This document shows, piece after piece, positions 1 to 10,300 of a stretch of DNA of 64,000 bases. Below the pieces are notes generated by a model. It worked only from the letters and a program-made list of their open reading frames with translations, was not told the origin of the DNA and searched no databases. The position numbers were made by a program, and so were the translations under genes. The stretch covers positions 16,735,204 to 16,799,203 of the forward strand of contig OZ024810.1 in assembly GCA_964017045.1 (NCBI GenBank). Reading direction: 5' to 3'. Source of the stretch: Omphiscola glabra (taxonomy: Eukaryota > Mollusca > Gastropoda > Lymnaeidae). Every line of letters starts with the position of its first letter. Position 1 is the first letter of the stretch.

Positions 1-219
1 GATGCTAACTTTGAGTTAGGAAATTGTTTATTTAATCCAACCATTTTAAATTTTAAAAAAATTGAAGCCGAGAAACCATACTGTAACTTCAAGCCTTAAG
101 CTATTACATTGGTAACAGTTGATTTTACATGATACAATTTGACTTAACCAAAAAAACAATCGGAAATTTAGAAGCAAAAAAAAAACAGGTTCACGTTACG
201 TTAAGTGAGTGTAAAGCAC
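1..219. other. AT-rich sequence, nothing recognised
   Basis: No reading frame, repeat or mobile-element end is visible before the first minisatellite. Confidence 0.5.
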
Positions 220-887
220 ACTAGCTTTGAACAAATAAGCCAAGTTCCTTACTGATAGTTACAGACAACACTGGCTTTAAACAAATAAGCCAAGTTCCTT
301 ACTGATAGTTACAGACAACACTGGCTTTAAACAAATAAGCCAAGTTCCTTACTGATAGTTACAGACAACACTGGCTTTAAACAAATAAGCCAAGTTCCTT
401 ACTGATAGTTACAGACAACACTGGCTTTGAACAAATAAGCCAAGTTCCTTACTGATAGTTACAGACAACACTGGCTTTAAACAAATAAGCCAAGTTCCTT
501 ACTGATAGTTACAGACAACACTGGCTTTAAACAAATTAGCCAAGTTCCTTACTGATAGTTACAGACAACACTGGCTTTAAACAAATTAGCCAAGTTCCTT
601 ACTGATAGTTACAGACAACACTGGCTTTAAACAAATTAGCCAAGTTCCTTACTGATAGTTACAGACAACACTGGCTTTGAATAAATAAGCCAAGTTCCTT
701 ACTGATAGTTACAGGCAACACTGGCTTTAAACAAATTAGCCAAGTTCCTTACTGATAGTTACAGACAACACTGGCTTTGAATAAATAAGCCAAGTTCCTT
801 ACTGATAGTTACAGGCAACACTGGCTTTAAACAAATTAGCCAAGTTCCTTACTGATAGTTACAGACAACACTGGCTTTAAACAAATA
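220..887. repeat. 50-bp minisatellite, about 13 copies
   Basis: The words CAAGTTCCTT and ACTGATAGTT recur exactly every 50 bp. Copies differ by only a few substitutions (for example AAATAAG/AAATTAG and GACAAC/GGCAAC), and a two-variant pattern near 660-840 looks like a recent higher-order duplication. No coding potential is seen. Confidence 0.95.
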
Positions 888-889
888 AA

Positions 890-1540
890 ATACATGATGA
901 GCGAGCTAACTGACCGTCTGAGGATCTTACTGACAGTATGAAGATCTAACTGACAATATGAGGATCTAATTAACATTATAAGGATTTAACTGACAGTATG
1001 AGGATCTAACTGACATTATAAGGAGCTAACTGACAGTATGAGCAGCTGACAGTATTAGGAGCTAACTGACAGTATGAGGAACTAACTGACTGTATCTTTA
1101 TCTAGCTGACAATATGGCGATCTAACTGACAGTATGACGATCTAACTGACAGTATGAGGATCTAACTGACAGTATGAGGATCTAGCTGACAGTATGAGGA
1201 TCTAACTGACAGTATAAGGATCTAACTGACAGTTTGATGTTCTAACTGACAGTTTGATGATCTAACTGACAGTATGAGGAGCTAACTGACAGTATGAGGA
1301 TCCGACAGTATGAGAAGCTAACTGACAGTATGATAATATAACTGATAGTATGAGGATCTAACTTACAGTATGCCGATCTAACTGACATTATAAGGATTTA
1401 ACTGACAGTATGAGGATCTAACTGACAGTATGAGGATCTTACTGGCAGTATGAGGAGCTAACGGACAGGGTTAGGGAGCAAACCTACAGAATGAGAGGCT
1501 TATTTACAGGATGAGGATTTAACTGACAGGCTGAGTGATT
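890..1540. repeat. 20-bp minisatellite block
   Basis: Degenerate units of the form AGGATCTAACTGACAGTATG repeat with a 20-bp period. The unit length is not a multiple of three, so no frame stays open. The block grades into a related 21-bp array downstream. Confidence 0.9.
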
Positions 1541-2640
1541 ATCCTACAGAATAGAATAGCTAACTGTGAGGATAAGGCAGCTAACTGTGAGGATGAGGAA
1601 GCTAACTGTGAGGATGAGGCAGATAACTGTGAGGATGAGGCAGATAACTGTGAGGATGAGGCAGATAACTTTGAGGATGAGGCAGATAACTGTACGGATG
1701 AGGCAGATAACTGTGAGAATGAGGAAGCTAACTGTTAGGATGAGGCAGATAACTGTTAGGATGAGGCTGCTAACGGTGAAGAGGAGGCTGCTAACTGTGA
1801 AGAGGAGGCTGCTAACTGTGGGGAGTAGGCAGCTAACTGTGAGGATGAGGCAGATAACTTTGAGGATGAGGCAGATAACTGTGAGGATGAGGCAGATAAC
1901 TATGAGGATCAGGCAGATAACTGACAGTATGACGATCTAACTGACAGTATCAGGATCTTACTGACAGTATGAGGAGGTAACTGACAGGGTTAGGGAGCAA
2001 ACCTACAGAAAGAGAGGCTTATTTACAGGATGAGGATTTAACTGACAGGCTGAGTGATTTATCCGACAGAATAGAAAGCTAACTGTGAGGATGAGGCAGC
2101 TAACTGTGAGGATGAGGCAGATAACTATTAGGATGAGGAAGATAACTGGGAGGATGAGCAGATAACTGTGAGGATGAGGCAGATAACTTTGAGGATGAGG
2201 CAGATAACTGTAGGGATGAGGCAGATAACAGTGAGGATGATGAAGCTAACTGTTAGGATGAGGAGGATAACTGCTAGGATGAGGCAGCTAACTGTTATGA
2301 TGAGGAAGGTAACTGTGAGGATGAGACAGCAAACAGTTATCATGAGGCAGCTAACTGTGAGGATGAGAAGCTAATTGTGAGGTTGAGCAGCTAACTGTAA
2401 GGATGAGGCAGATAACTGTGATGAGGAGGCAGCTAACTGTGACGATGAGGCAGATAACTGTGAGGATGAGGCAGCTAACTGTGAGGAGGGGGGCAGCTAA
2501 CTGTGAGGAGGAGGCAGCTTACTGTGAGGATGAGGCAGATAACTGTGAAGATGATGCAACTAACTGTGATGATGAGGCAGCTAACTGTGATGATGAGGGC
2601 ACTGACTGACAGTATTAAGGAGCCTACTGAGACGACGAGG
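1541..2640. repeat. 21-bp minisatellite block, with a 20-bp stretch inside
   Basis: Units such as GAGGATGAGGCAGATAACTGT repeat every 21 bp. Near 1920-2060 the array falls back to the 20-bp form of the preceding block, so the two are one family with a one-base length change. Because 21 is divisible by three, short frames stay open in several registers; I read these as array artefacts. Confidence 0.9.
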
Positions 2641-3353
2641 GAGAGGTTGCTGAGTACTAGCATAAATTGTGTGTTGAACGAAGAGGGTGTAGACTAAAAG
2701 GACGGAGAAGATCTGTTTTTCAAGGCAATCTTTGTTATGATTGTATTTTAATGCCTCTCCGACATTTAATTTCGATTTGGCTTCCCCTAGTGGCACACAT
2801 TGCAGTAATTTTATCTATAAATATTGAAGTTGAACCTTTTACTGGATAATATTTATTTTACCTAACGCTAATCCGGGAAAACCGAAAAATGAAAATGAAA
2901 ATAAATTTTAAAAAGGATAGTTAGCTTATTTAATTGAAAATTCTACAATTCCATTTTGAGTCTGCATCGTGCGTAATATTTTTGGTATCTGCACAAACCG
3001 AGCACCATTTTGTGTCTAAGCAGAACAAACACCATCTTAACTGAGAAGATTTTTTTTTATATTATTATATTTCAATAGAATCGGTTAACGCTCACTGTTG
3101 TATTATCTAGGAGCATAAAAAAAACATTCTTAAAAACACAACATGTTTTGTAATAAAAAGTGGATTTTTATATACGTTTTTCAAGGTTAGTAAAAAAAAA
3201 TGAGATGTTGCTGATTTTTTTTCCATTAGTCGACTCGAGTTAATATAATCTAATCGAAAATGAATACGGTCGTACGCCCAAATTTTGTAATTTAAACATA
3301 CAAATTGAATACCCCTTATTAGTTACCTTAGTTAATTCTGTGTGGCTAATTCA
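2641..3353. other. AT-rich sequence, nothing recognised
   Basis: No convincing exon, repeat or element end. I looked here for the missing signal-peptide exon of the receptor gene and did not find one. Confidence 0.4.
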
Positions 3354-3370
3354 GATAGATCGTACCTCAT

Positions 3371-3554
3371 CGGTGACGTAGCGAGCTTAACTCGCGCCCG
3401 GGGCACAATACCTTTTTAGCGCCCCCCTATTCGAAAACCATATAATAAAAATAAAAATGATCCAGCAATTTTTTTATTTTGCGGACCATTTGGCCCTCCT
3501 TTGTGAGTAGCGCCCGGGGCATGATGCCCCCTTGCCCCCCTCGCTACGCCACTG
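3371..3554 (+). mobile_element. hAT-type MITE, copy 1 (184 bp)
   Basis: The element runs from CGGTGACGTAGCGAG to CTCGCTACGCCACTG, which are inverted copies of one another apart from single bases. Flanking 8-mers TACCTCAT (3363-3370) and TACATCAT (3555-3562) match at 7 of 8 positions. An 8-bp target duplication together with CAGTGGCG-type ends is the hallmark of the hAT superfamily. There is no internal coding, so movement would depend on a transposase elsewhere. Three more copies lie at 22185, 25915 and 62530. Confidence 0.88.
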
Positions 3555-3562
3555 TACATCAT

Positions 3563-3895
3563 CATTAGGTTTAGGGATATATTTATGGTTCAGGTTAGAT
3601 TTAGGGATAGATTTAGGGTTCAGGTTATATTTAGGGATATATTTAGGGTTCAGGTTAGGTTTATGGATAAATTTAGGGTTAAGGTTAGGTTTAGGGATAT
3701 ATTTAGGGTTCATGTTAGGTTTAGGGATATATTTAGGGTTCATTTTAGGTTTATGGATAGATTTAGGGTTCAGGTTAAGTTTAGGGTGTAGATTTAGGGC
3801 TCATGTTAGGTTTAGGGATAGATTTAGGGTTCAGGTTAGGATTAGGGATATATTTAGGGTTCAGGTTAGGTTTAGGGATAAATTTAGGGTTCAGG
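3563..3895. repeat. 30-bp tandem array rich in TTAGGG
   Basis: About 11 units of roughly 30 bp, each holding TTTAGGGATA and TTTAGGGTTC. It resembles degenerate interstitial telomere sequence, but the period and spacers are not telomeric. A related sequence in the opposite orientation starts near 45222. Confidence 0.85.
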
Positions 3896-3965
3896 CAACT
3901 AAGATGGCGGCCATGGTAAAAAACGCGGTACGATCTATCCGACTTTACCAATTATGTTGTTAAAA

Positions 3966-4689
3966 AATGGTGTTGAGATAAGACAAAAAAAGATTTTGGA
4001 TTAAATAGTATTTTTAATCTACTTATAAAGTGTAAACATTTTGTGAAGTGACCTCTCATACTGATTGATTCGGCCAGATCACCTAAACAGTTTACATTGA
4101 TAGATTTGAGCTTTAACGATCCAATCATATACAATCATCTTACACGTCCACCAACTGTTATGATTTATATTAGGCTTCAAAATAGGATAATGTCTATAGA
4201 CCTCAGATTTAAATGATATGCATAGGTAACTCATATCCTTAAATGTTATAACTTCAATGAACTGTTGCTAAGCATGTGTTAATAAATTCGTTTAATTCAT
4301 GAAATTACGTTCTGGTAACTTTGCTATATGCACATGTATTAGTGAAAATGATCTTACGCATGTTGCTTGGTGTGTGGATTGAATCAAATTTAAAAACTCC
4401 TAGACACCAGCAGCTGATAAAAAATGATACTAGGTGTTATGCACCTACACAGGCCAATAGAAGTCATTTTACCACAGGCGCGTAAATCGGAGCTGACCGG
4501 GAAATAGAATGCATTTGAATAGATTGATACGATGTATAGGTTCTAGTCGTTTACTTTGTGTAAAAATATATGTGTTCATTGTTTAGTTAAGCTATTATAT
4601 TAATCGTATTTACACGTATCGTTATGTACGTTTTTGTGCATTTATATATTGATGATTTTCTTTCCAACTACATAGACATCAGCATATTC
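3966..4689. other. Unassigned sequence
   Basis: No exon, repeat or element boundary that I can support. Confidence 0.4.
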
Positions 4690-7015
4690 ATAGAAAAATA
4701 ATTGCACATTATGGAAGGATTTTAACAAAATAATAAAATCTGAAATAAATAGTAAGGAAAAATCCCTTGCATTGAAAGGACAAGATCTCATCTGATACTT
4801 CACAGAGGAGTTTAACAAGATTATAGATGGGGAGCAGGTCCAGGCTGAGATGGGAACAAGCTCTAAGAGTGGGGGAGATTACGGCTGACAAAGATAGAAA
4901 ACTCAAGGAGATTCAAAAGGAAATAAGACAGGGGGAGTTTAGAAATAGAGGATACTAAGATATTGAACAACTTAACTAGAAATAAAAATAGAACAAGTAA
5001 AATAAAACTCTTCTGCTGCTCCCAAGGAGACATGGGAAGTGCCAGAATAAGGCTAAACAAGATGCCCGCAAGGAAAAGCCAGCCTGCCACCGATGTAGGA
5101 TCTCATCCTACTCAGCCAAAGCCTAGTGCTCACTTTGAGCAAGCAAACGGAATTAAACCCTATAACCGTTTAGGCAACATTTTCATCTCCTACTCGTGAG
5201 TGTGGAGATGAAGTTCGCAAGCCTCCGGCACAGAGCGTTGCTGTCTCTGCTTGCAAAAATCAACTTGCCTTATTATGTCAAAAATCAACTTGCCAAAAGG
5301 TTATTACGTCAACGACACTCCTGATCATTGTCTCAACGACTCTTGACGCATGTACGATGCCCTCTTTCGACTTTCTCCTGTCAAACCGGTTGATGTAAAC
5401 AGCGATAACCACGCTGCTCAAGGCAATACTCTGGAAGCTAACCATATGGCTTCACAATGACACCAGTCATAGTTAAATATCGCCACGTGAAGACTCCAAC
5501 ACTGACATAATAGACTCGCCGAAACATAAACATGTTCCAAGATGCTGATACGTGTTTTTGGGCTAGTCCGAAACGCAAAAAAAAAAGTGTTAGCACCTAA
5601 TGTGACAAGGTCAGTAAACCGTCAGGCAGTTGTCCACTTGGAAAAGAACTAAGGACAAAGTCGATGAGGAAAGAAAGACAGTATTTAAATACGTTCGAGA
5701 TCTCAGAAAATCACCTTGAAACTGTGAGAACCACCGCCGCTGACATGCTGGGCGAAAGATCGTCTACTTCAGGATAATATTAAAACCGACGTGCAGAAGA
5801 AAAGCTCCCTAGGAGTAGGAGAACTAGATTTGTTATTTCTGCCCACTCCCACCATTAAACCCAGCAACTGTTTGACACCAACTATAAGATAAAGGTTAAA
5901 ACCAATGAGAAGCTGTGTCACATTAATCTCCTCAATGTGTATTAAGAAATACTTCCTCCGTATTCAATTCATTAATTCGTAGCGATAGCCTTCGCAAAGG
6001 ATGAGGTGGAACCGAAATGAACAAGTGAATATCCCCTGGTTTCAAAGGAAAAAAGGAATGACGAGACAATTTTCCCCGAACTCACAACCACTGAAAAAGA
6101 GACAGATCACAGAACTAACCGCCGGAATTTCTTAATTTGTGACGGACAAACCAGGAATTTTAAAATTCGAGCGTTATGCTATGAAGCTCAATGATGCTAA
6201 CCCAGCCTGCGTAAAACCGTCTCCACTCTCCCCATTTTAAGGCTGAAATCGATGACAAATACACAATTGAACATCTAAAAACCGGAATGGTTACACCTTC
6301 ATTGTCACCAAACAACGCACGGATTCTCATGGCCAGAAAACCAGATGGAGCACATCGGATGTGAGTAAACCAAATGGAACACATCGGGTGTGAGCAAAAC
6401 CAGATGGAACAAATCGGATGAGAGTTAACCAGATGGAGCACATCGGATGTGCGTTAACCATATGGAACACATCAGATGTGAGCAAAACCAGATGGAACAA
6501 ATCAGATGAGAGTTAACCAGATGGAACACATCGAAAGTGAGTTAACCAGATGGAACACATCGGATGTGAGTTAACCAGATGGAACACATCGGATGTGAGT
6601 TAATCAGATGGAACACATCGGAAGTGGGTTAACCAAATGGAGCACATCGGATGTGAGTAAACCTAATAGAACATATAGGGTGTGAGTTAACCAGATGAAT
6701 TACATCGGATGTGAGTTAACCAGTTGGAACACATCGGATGTGAGAAAACCGGATGGAACACATCGGATTATGTGTTGACTTTAGACGACTCAACGCAGTA
6801 GTAGACTTGCAAGCCGAGCCTCTTCCTGGTCCATCAACCATTTTCGCCAATCAGATTGAAGCCCGCTACTTTAGCAAGATTGACCTTAATCGTGATTTTT
6901 ACCACACAGAGGCGGAACCGGATTTTTGGCATCTCTTAGCATTCAGCAACTCCCAAGTTCATTATTTATTAGTGACTCTTCATTTCAGACTCCGCAATGC
7001 ATTCGCTGTATTTTA
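4690..7015 (+). mobile_element. Decayed Ty3/gypsy LTR retrotransposon
   Basis: Scattered pieces in gypsy order: a degenerate gag zinc-knuckle-like region near 5060-5190, weak protease-region similarity near 5760-5990, and reverse transcriptase from about 6260. The RT start is readable up to 6340 and resumes at about 6765 with CVDFRRLN and FSKIDLNRDF, two conserved Ty3/gypsy landmarks. A 29-bp tandem array sits exactly between these halves. Several frame changes and stops are present and RT stops making sense near 7015. LTRs were not located. It lies just upstream of the first receptor exon, so it may have landed in the receptor's first intron. Confidence 0.75.
6341..6769 (+). repeat. 29-bp array inside the gypsy RT frame, about 15 copies
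   Basis: Units start with CCAGATGGAACACATCGGAT. The single-copy RT sequence before the array ends in the codons that form the repeat unit (KPDGxHRM), and the RT frame continues immediately after the last unit. The array is therefore an expansion of a piece of RT coding sequence. Variants carry GGATGAGAGTT or GCAAAA endings. Confidence 0.92.
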
Positions 7016-7170
7016 TTATTCTTTTTTTTTTTGTTTGCAATGTGCTAGAACTGCTGAAACATACGACAACCGAGATTATTTAATTTCATTGATACTATTC
7101 TGATATCTACAGAATCCTATCAAGAGCACCGAGAAAAGTTGACTAAACATAATTTTTTCATCTTTTCTAG

Positions 7171-7385
7171 ATTTAATAATGAAAAGTATTCCAGCTAGAC
7201 TCACGGTCCTGAACAAGACCACATCTCAGTATTGTAAATATGGGCTGTTGGCTGACAAAGACCGGCTTATATATAACTTAACCTTTGACCTAGATGGAGA
7301 AAATCCCGCTGATTGGACTGATCAGTGTATGAACTTTCAGTTTTATACCAGCTATAATGAAACTAAAAATTTGTGGCTAAACTAT
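7171..7385 (+). CDS. Receptor exon: N-terminal region, first half
   Basis: The acceptor TCTTTTCTAG precedes and the donor GTAAGTAAATG follows. Entry is phase 1 and exit phase 0, the only phase-0 junction in the gene. It contains Asn-X-Thr/Ser sites (NKT, NLT, NET) and Cys in QYCKYG and DQCMNF, consistent with an extracellular position. A methionine near the exon start is not taken as the start codon because the acceptor is strong. Confidence 0.78.
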
Positions 7386-10300
7386 GTAAGTAAATGAGAT
7401 TTTTTTTTAAAGTTCAAAATTAAGTTTTAATATATTTGTATAAAATAAGAGATATATCCAGAGATATTTTTATTTTTAAATGTGGAAGCTTTTGTTTATT
7501 CCAACAATGGTTTGCTCTACATTTTGTTGTAGTAACAATGGTTTGCTCTACATTTTGTTGCAGTAACAATGGTTTGCTCTACATTTTGTTGTAGTAACAA
7601 TGGTTTGATCTACATTTTGTTATAGTAACAATGGTTTGTTCTACATTTTGTTATAGTAACAATGGTTTGCTCCACCTTTTGTTATAGTAACAATGGTTTG
7701 CTCTGCATTTTGTTATAGTAACAATGGTTTGCTCCACCTTTTGTTATAGTAACAATGGTTTGCTCCACCTTTTGTTATAGTAACAATGGTTTGCTCTAAA
7801 TTGAGCTGTGGCCACATTGTTTTTTTTTTCCACATCTGGTTACACACTTAGAAGAAAAGTCCAAAATAGTAGATTTGGGAAAAATTTTCAAAATTATCAC
7901 AACGTTTTGGAGAATCTGGTCAGTATATTACGTTGAAACTCATTTTATTTTTTTTACACACGTCCGCAAGTGTTTCTGGAACTGTTGCTGTTAGCAAGAG
8001 GCATACACTTTAGATCAGATATGCATTTTAGAATATGCAAATTAAACATGGAGACGGACATAGAGATGACGACAGAGGGAACGAGAGAGAGAGGGATGAA
8101 GAGGGGGTGAGAGCGCGAAAGAGAGAGAGCGAGGAAGAGGGATAGAGGGGAGGTAAAGATAGAGGGAGAGGAAACTAGAGGGGTAGAGAAACGGAAGAAG
8201 GGAGAGAAAGAGGGAGAAAAAGAGTGAAAGAGAGAGAGAGAGAGAGAAAGTGAGAGAAGGAGAGAGAGAGATAGGACGCAAAACTCCGTTTGTTCTAGTT
8301 TCTTAAAGGGGTTTCCGAGATTGCGTGGTGAGTAAAGATCTAAAATCGATTAGTATTTCTTATTTATATACATAAATAAATATATATATATATATACACC
8401 TGTTGATCTTCCAACATTAAGACAAGAAAAACACATTTTTTTTGTTTTGTTGAATGGTATTGTATATTTTTTACTTCCTTTCTAAAAACTTAAGTTTTGA
8501 TCTTTGCAGGCAAAATCTTCAGACGGCTATTTAACACACTTCCAGTCAATTTATCAAGCTGAAACTTGGCTAATAGACTTGCTTACGATAAAAACACATA
8601 CTTTCAAATATTAAGCCGCACCCCACCAGACCCCCTTCCGCACCCAACAACTCCCAAAAACGTTTTTTTTTTCCCTGTTTTTTAAGAGAAGGGAAAACTA
8701 AAAAAAAAAACGGGAACTGTTTTAAAGGAAATTCTCTTCTTTTTTTTTTAATTCAAAGATTGTTTGGTAAATATTTTTTTTTTATAAAATTGATGGCGTA
8801 ATAAATCTGCAATGTAAAACTGTATGGTTCATTAGAATATTAAAATATAGACAAGGTGCGTGAAAAATGTTTGCGGTTGCGAGCCTTGAGTGGGGGGGCA
8901 CTAATTGTGATTTTTTATAAATTAAACATTACAGCCCCACCCCAATTTCTCCATATTACATTTTATAAAGGATTTATAAGAAAACCTTATGTTTTTGGCG
9001 ATTGTTGAAGTTAAAGTTGATATTACTATTAGAAAGGAATAAAATTGCTAGATAAAAATTATTTATTAAACTATGTGTTGGTCCTTATGTTTATGTTAAA
9101 AGTGCAAGCTCTTACATTTTGTTACAAGTCCCTATATCTATGTTTAAGGCCTGATATATATGTTACAAGTGTATGTCCCTATGCATATGTTACAAGTGTC
9201 AGTCCCTATGTCTATCGTAAAGTGATAGTCCCTATATCTATATTACGAGTCCATTATATATGTTACATATGTCACCTATATCTATGTTACGAGTACCTCA
9301 CAATTATTTTTCAAACATATAAAATTTGTTTTCATAAAATGAACCCATTGAATCTGATCTAGATAATATCCTGGTCTATTCATATCAAGAGAGTGTTTTG
9401 TATAGAGTGACTCATTTAAGATTTTTATTTTGATAATCTCATTTTGGTTTTCCGTCCCAATTTGGGCGACATATTTAAAATATTTATGAATAACTCTCTT
9501 CACTGACTTTTTCAATTGGATACCTTTCTTTACAGACATTTTCAGTTGAATACATTTCTTCACTGACTTGTATACCTTTCTTCACTGACGTGTATACCTC
9601 TCTTCACTGACGTGTATACCTTTCTTCACTAACTTGTATACCTTTCTTCACTGACGAGTATACCTTTCTTCACTAACTTGCATACCTTTCTTCACTGACT
9701 TGTATACCTTTCTGCACTGACTTGTATACCTTTCTGCACTGACTTGTATACCTTTCTTCACTGACTTGTATACCTTTCTGCACTGACTTGTATACCTTTC
9801 TTCACTAACTTGTATACCTTTCTTCACTGACTTGTATACCTTTCTGCACTGACTTGTATACCTTTCTTCACTAACTTGTATACCTTTCTTCACTGACTTG
9901 TATACCTTCCTTCACTGAGTTGTATACCTTCCTTCACTGAACTATTGAGTTGACTGTTGATATGCTATAAAATTACTGATTGCTCAATATATTTGTCTCA
10001 TGATGTATCAAAGAGAGCAGTGATTACTTTATCTTCTAATGTTATTCCTCCTCAGTGGTGCTTGGCATGTCTCGATGTATGTTCGGAAACTCAACACGAA
10101 GAATGCTACTGTACATCATTTACTCCTCTCGTTCGACGGTACTATCTAAATGTTCCAGCCCAAACAAAATTAAGTAAAAATCGAGTGGATATAAATATTT
10201 TATATTCGTATAATACGCGCATACACGAGGCTTTGTACTATTTGCCTACAATATATGGTAAGTGAATGGAACAACCTCAGGTTGAGTACGATTTACACTC

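Larger units (their letters stand above)
3354..3939. mobile_element. Putative non-autonomous element with 13-bp inverted ends
   Basis: The 13-mer GATAGATCGTACC at 3354-3366 reappears inverted at 3927-3939. Between them lie a hAT MITE, a TTAGGG-like tandem array and, near the right end, a segment containing AAGATGGCGGCCATGG followed by a run of A. That right-end segment also occurs inverted at about 45050-45090, which supports a dispersed family. The superfamily is not clear and the 13-bp ends could be coincidental. Confidence 0.4.

Noticed and set aside
220..887. CRISPR-like regular array
   Set aside because: Units are contiguous with no unique spacers, and the genome is eukaryotic with introns.
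1535..2700. Short acidic and Met-Arg-rich open frames (about 60-124 codons)
   Set aside because: They are registers of the 21-bp minisatellite; frame and sequence follow the repeat and no splice or start context is present.
3474..3963. Frames of 68-143 codons with Asn-Pro-Lys or Phe-Arg repeats
   Set aside because: TTAGGG-like 30-bp array plus MITE sequence.
6753..7103. 116-codon frame as a host gene
   Set aside because: It is the reverse-transcriptase part of a decayed gypsy element and drifts into a T-rich run.
8042..8281. Ser/Leu-rich 79-codon frame on the minus strand
   Set aside because: Translation of the polypurine tract.
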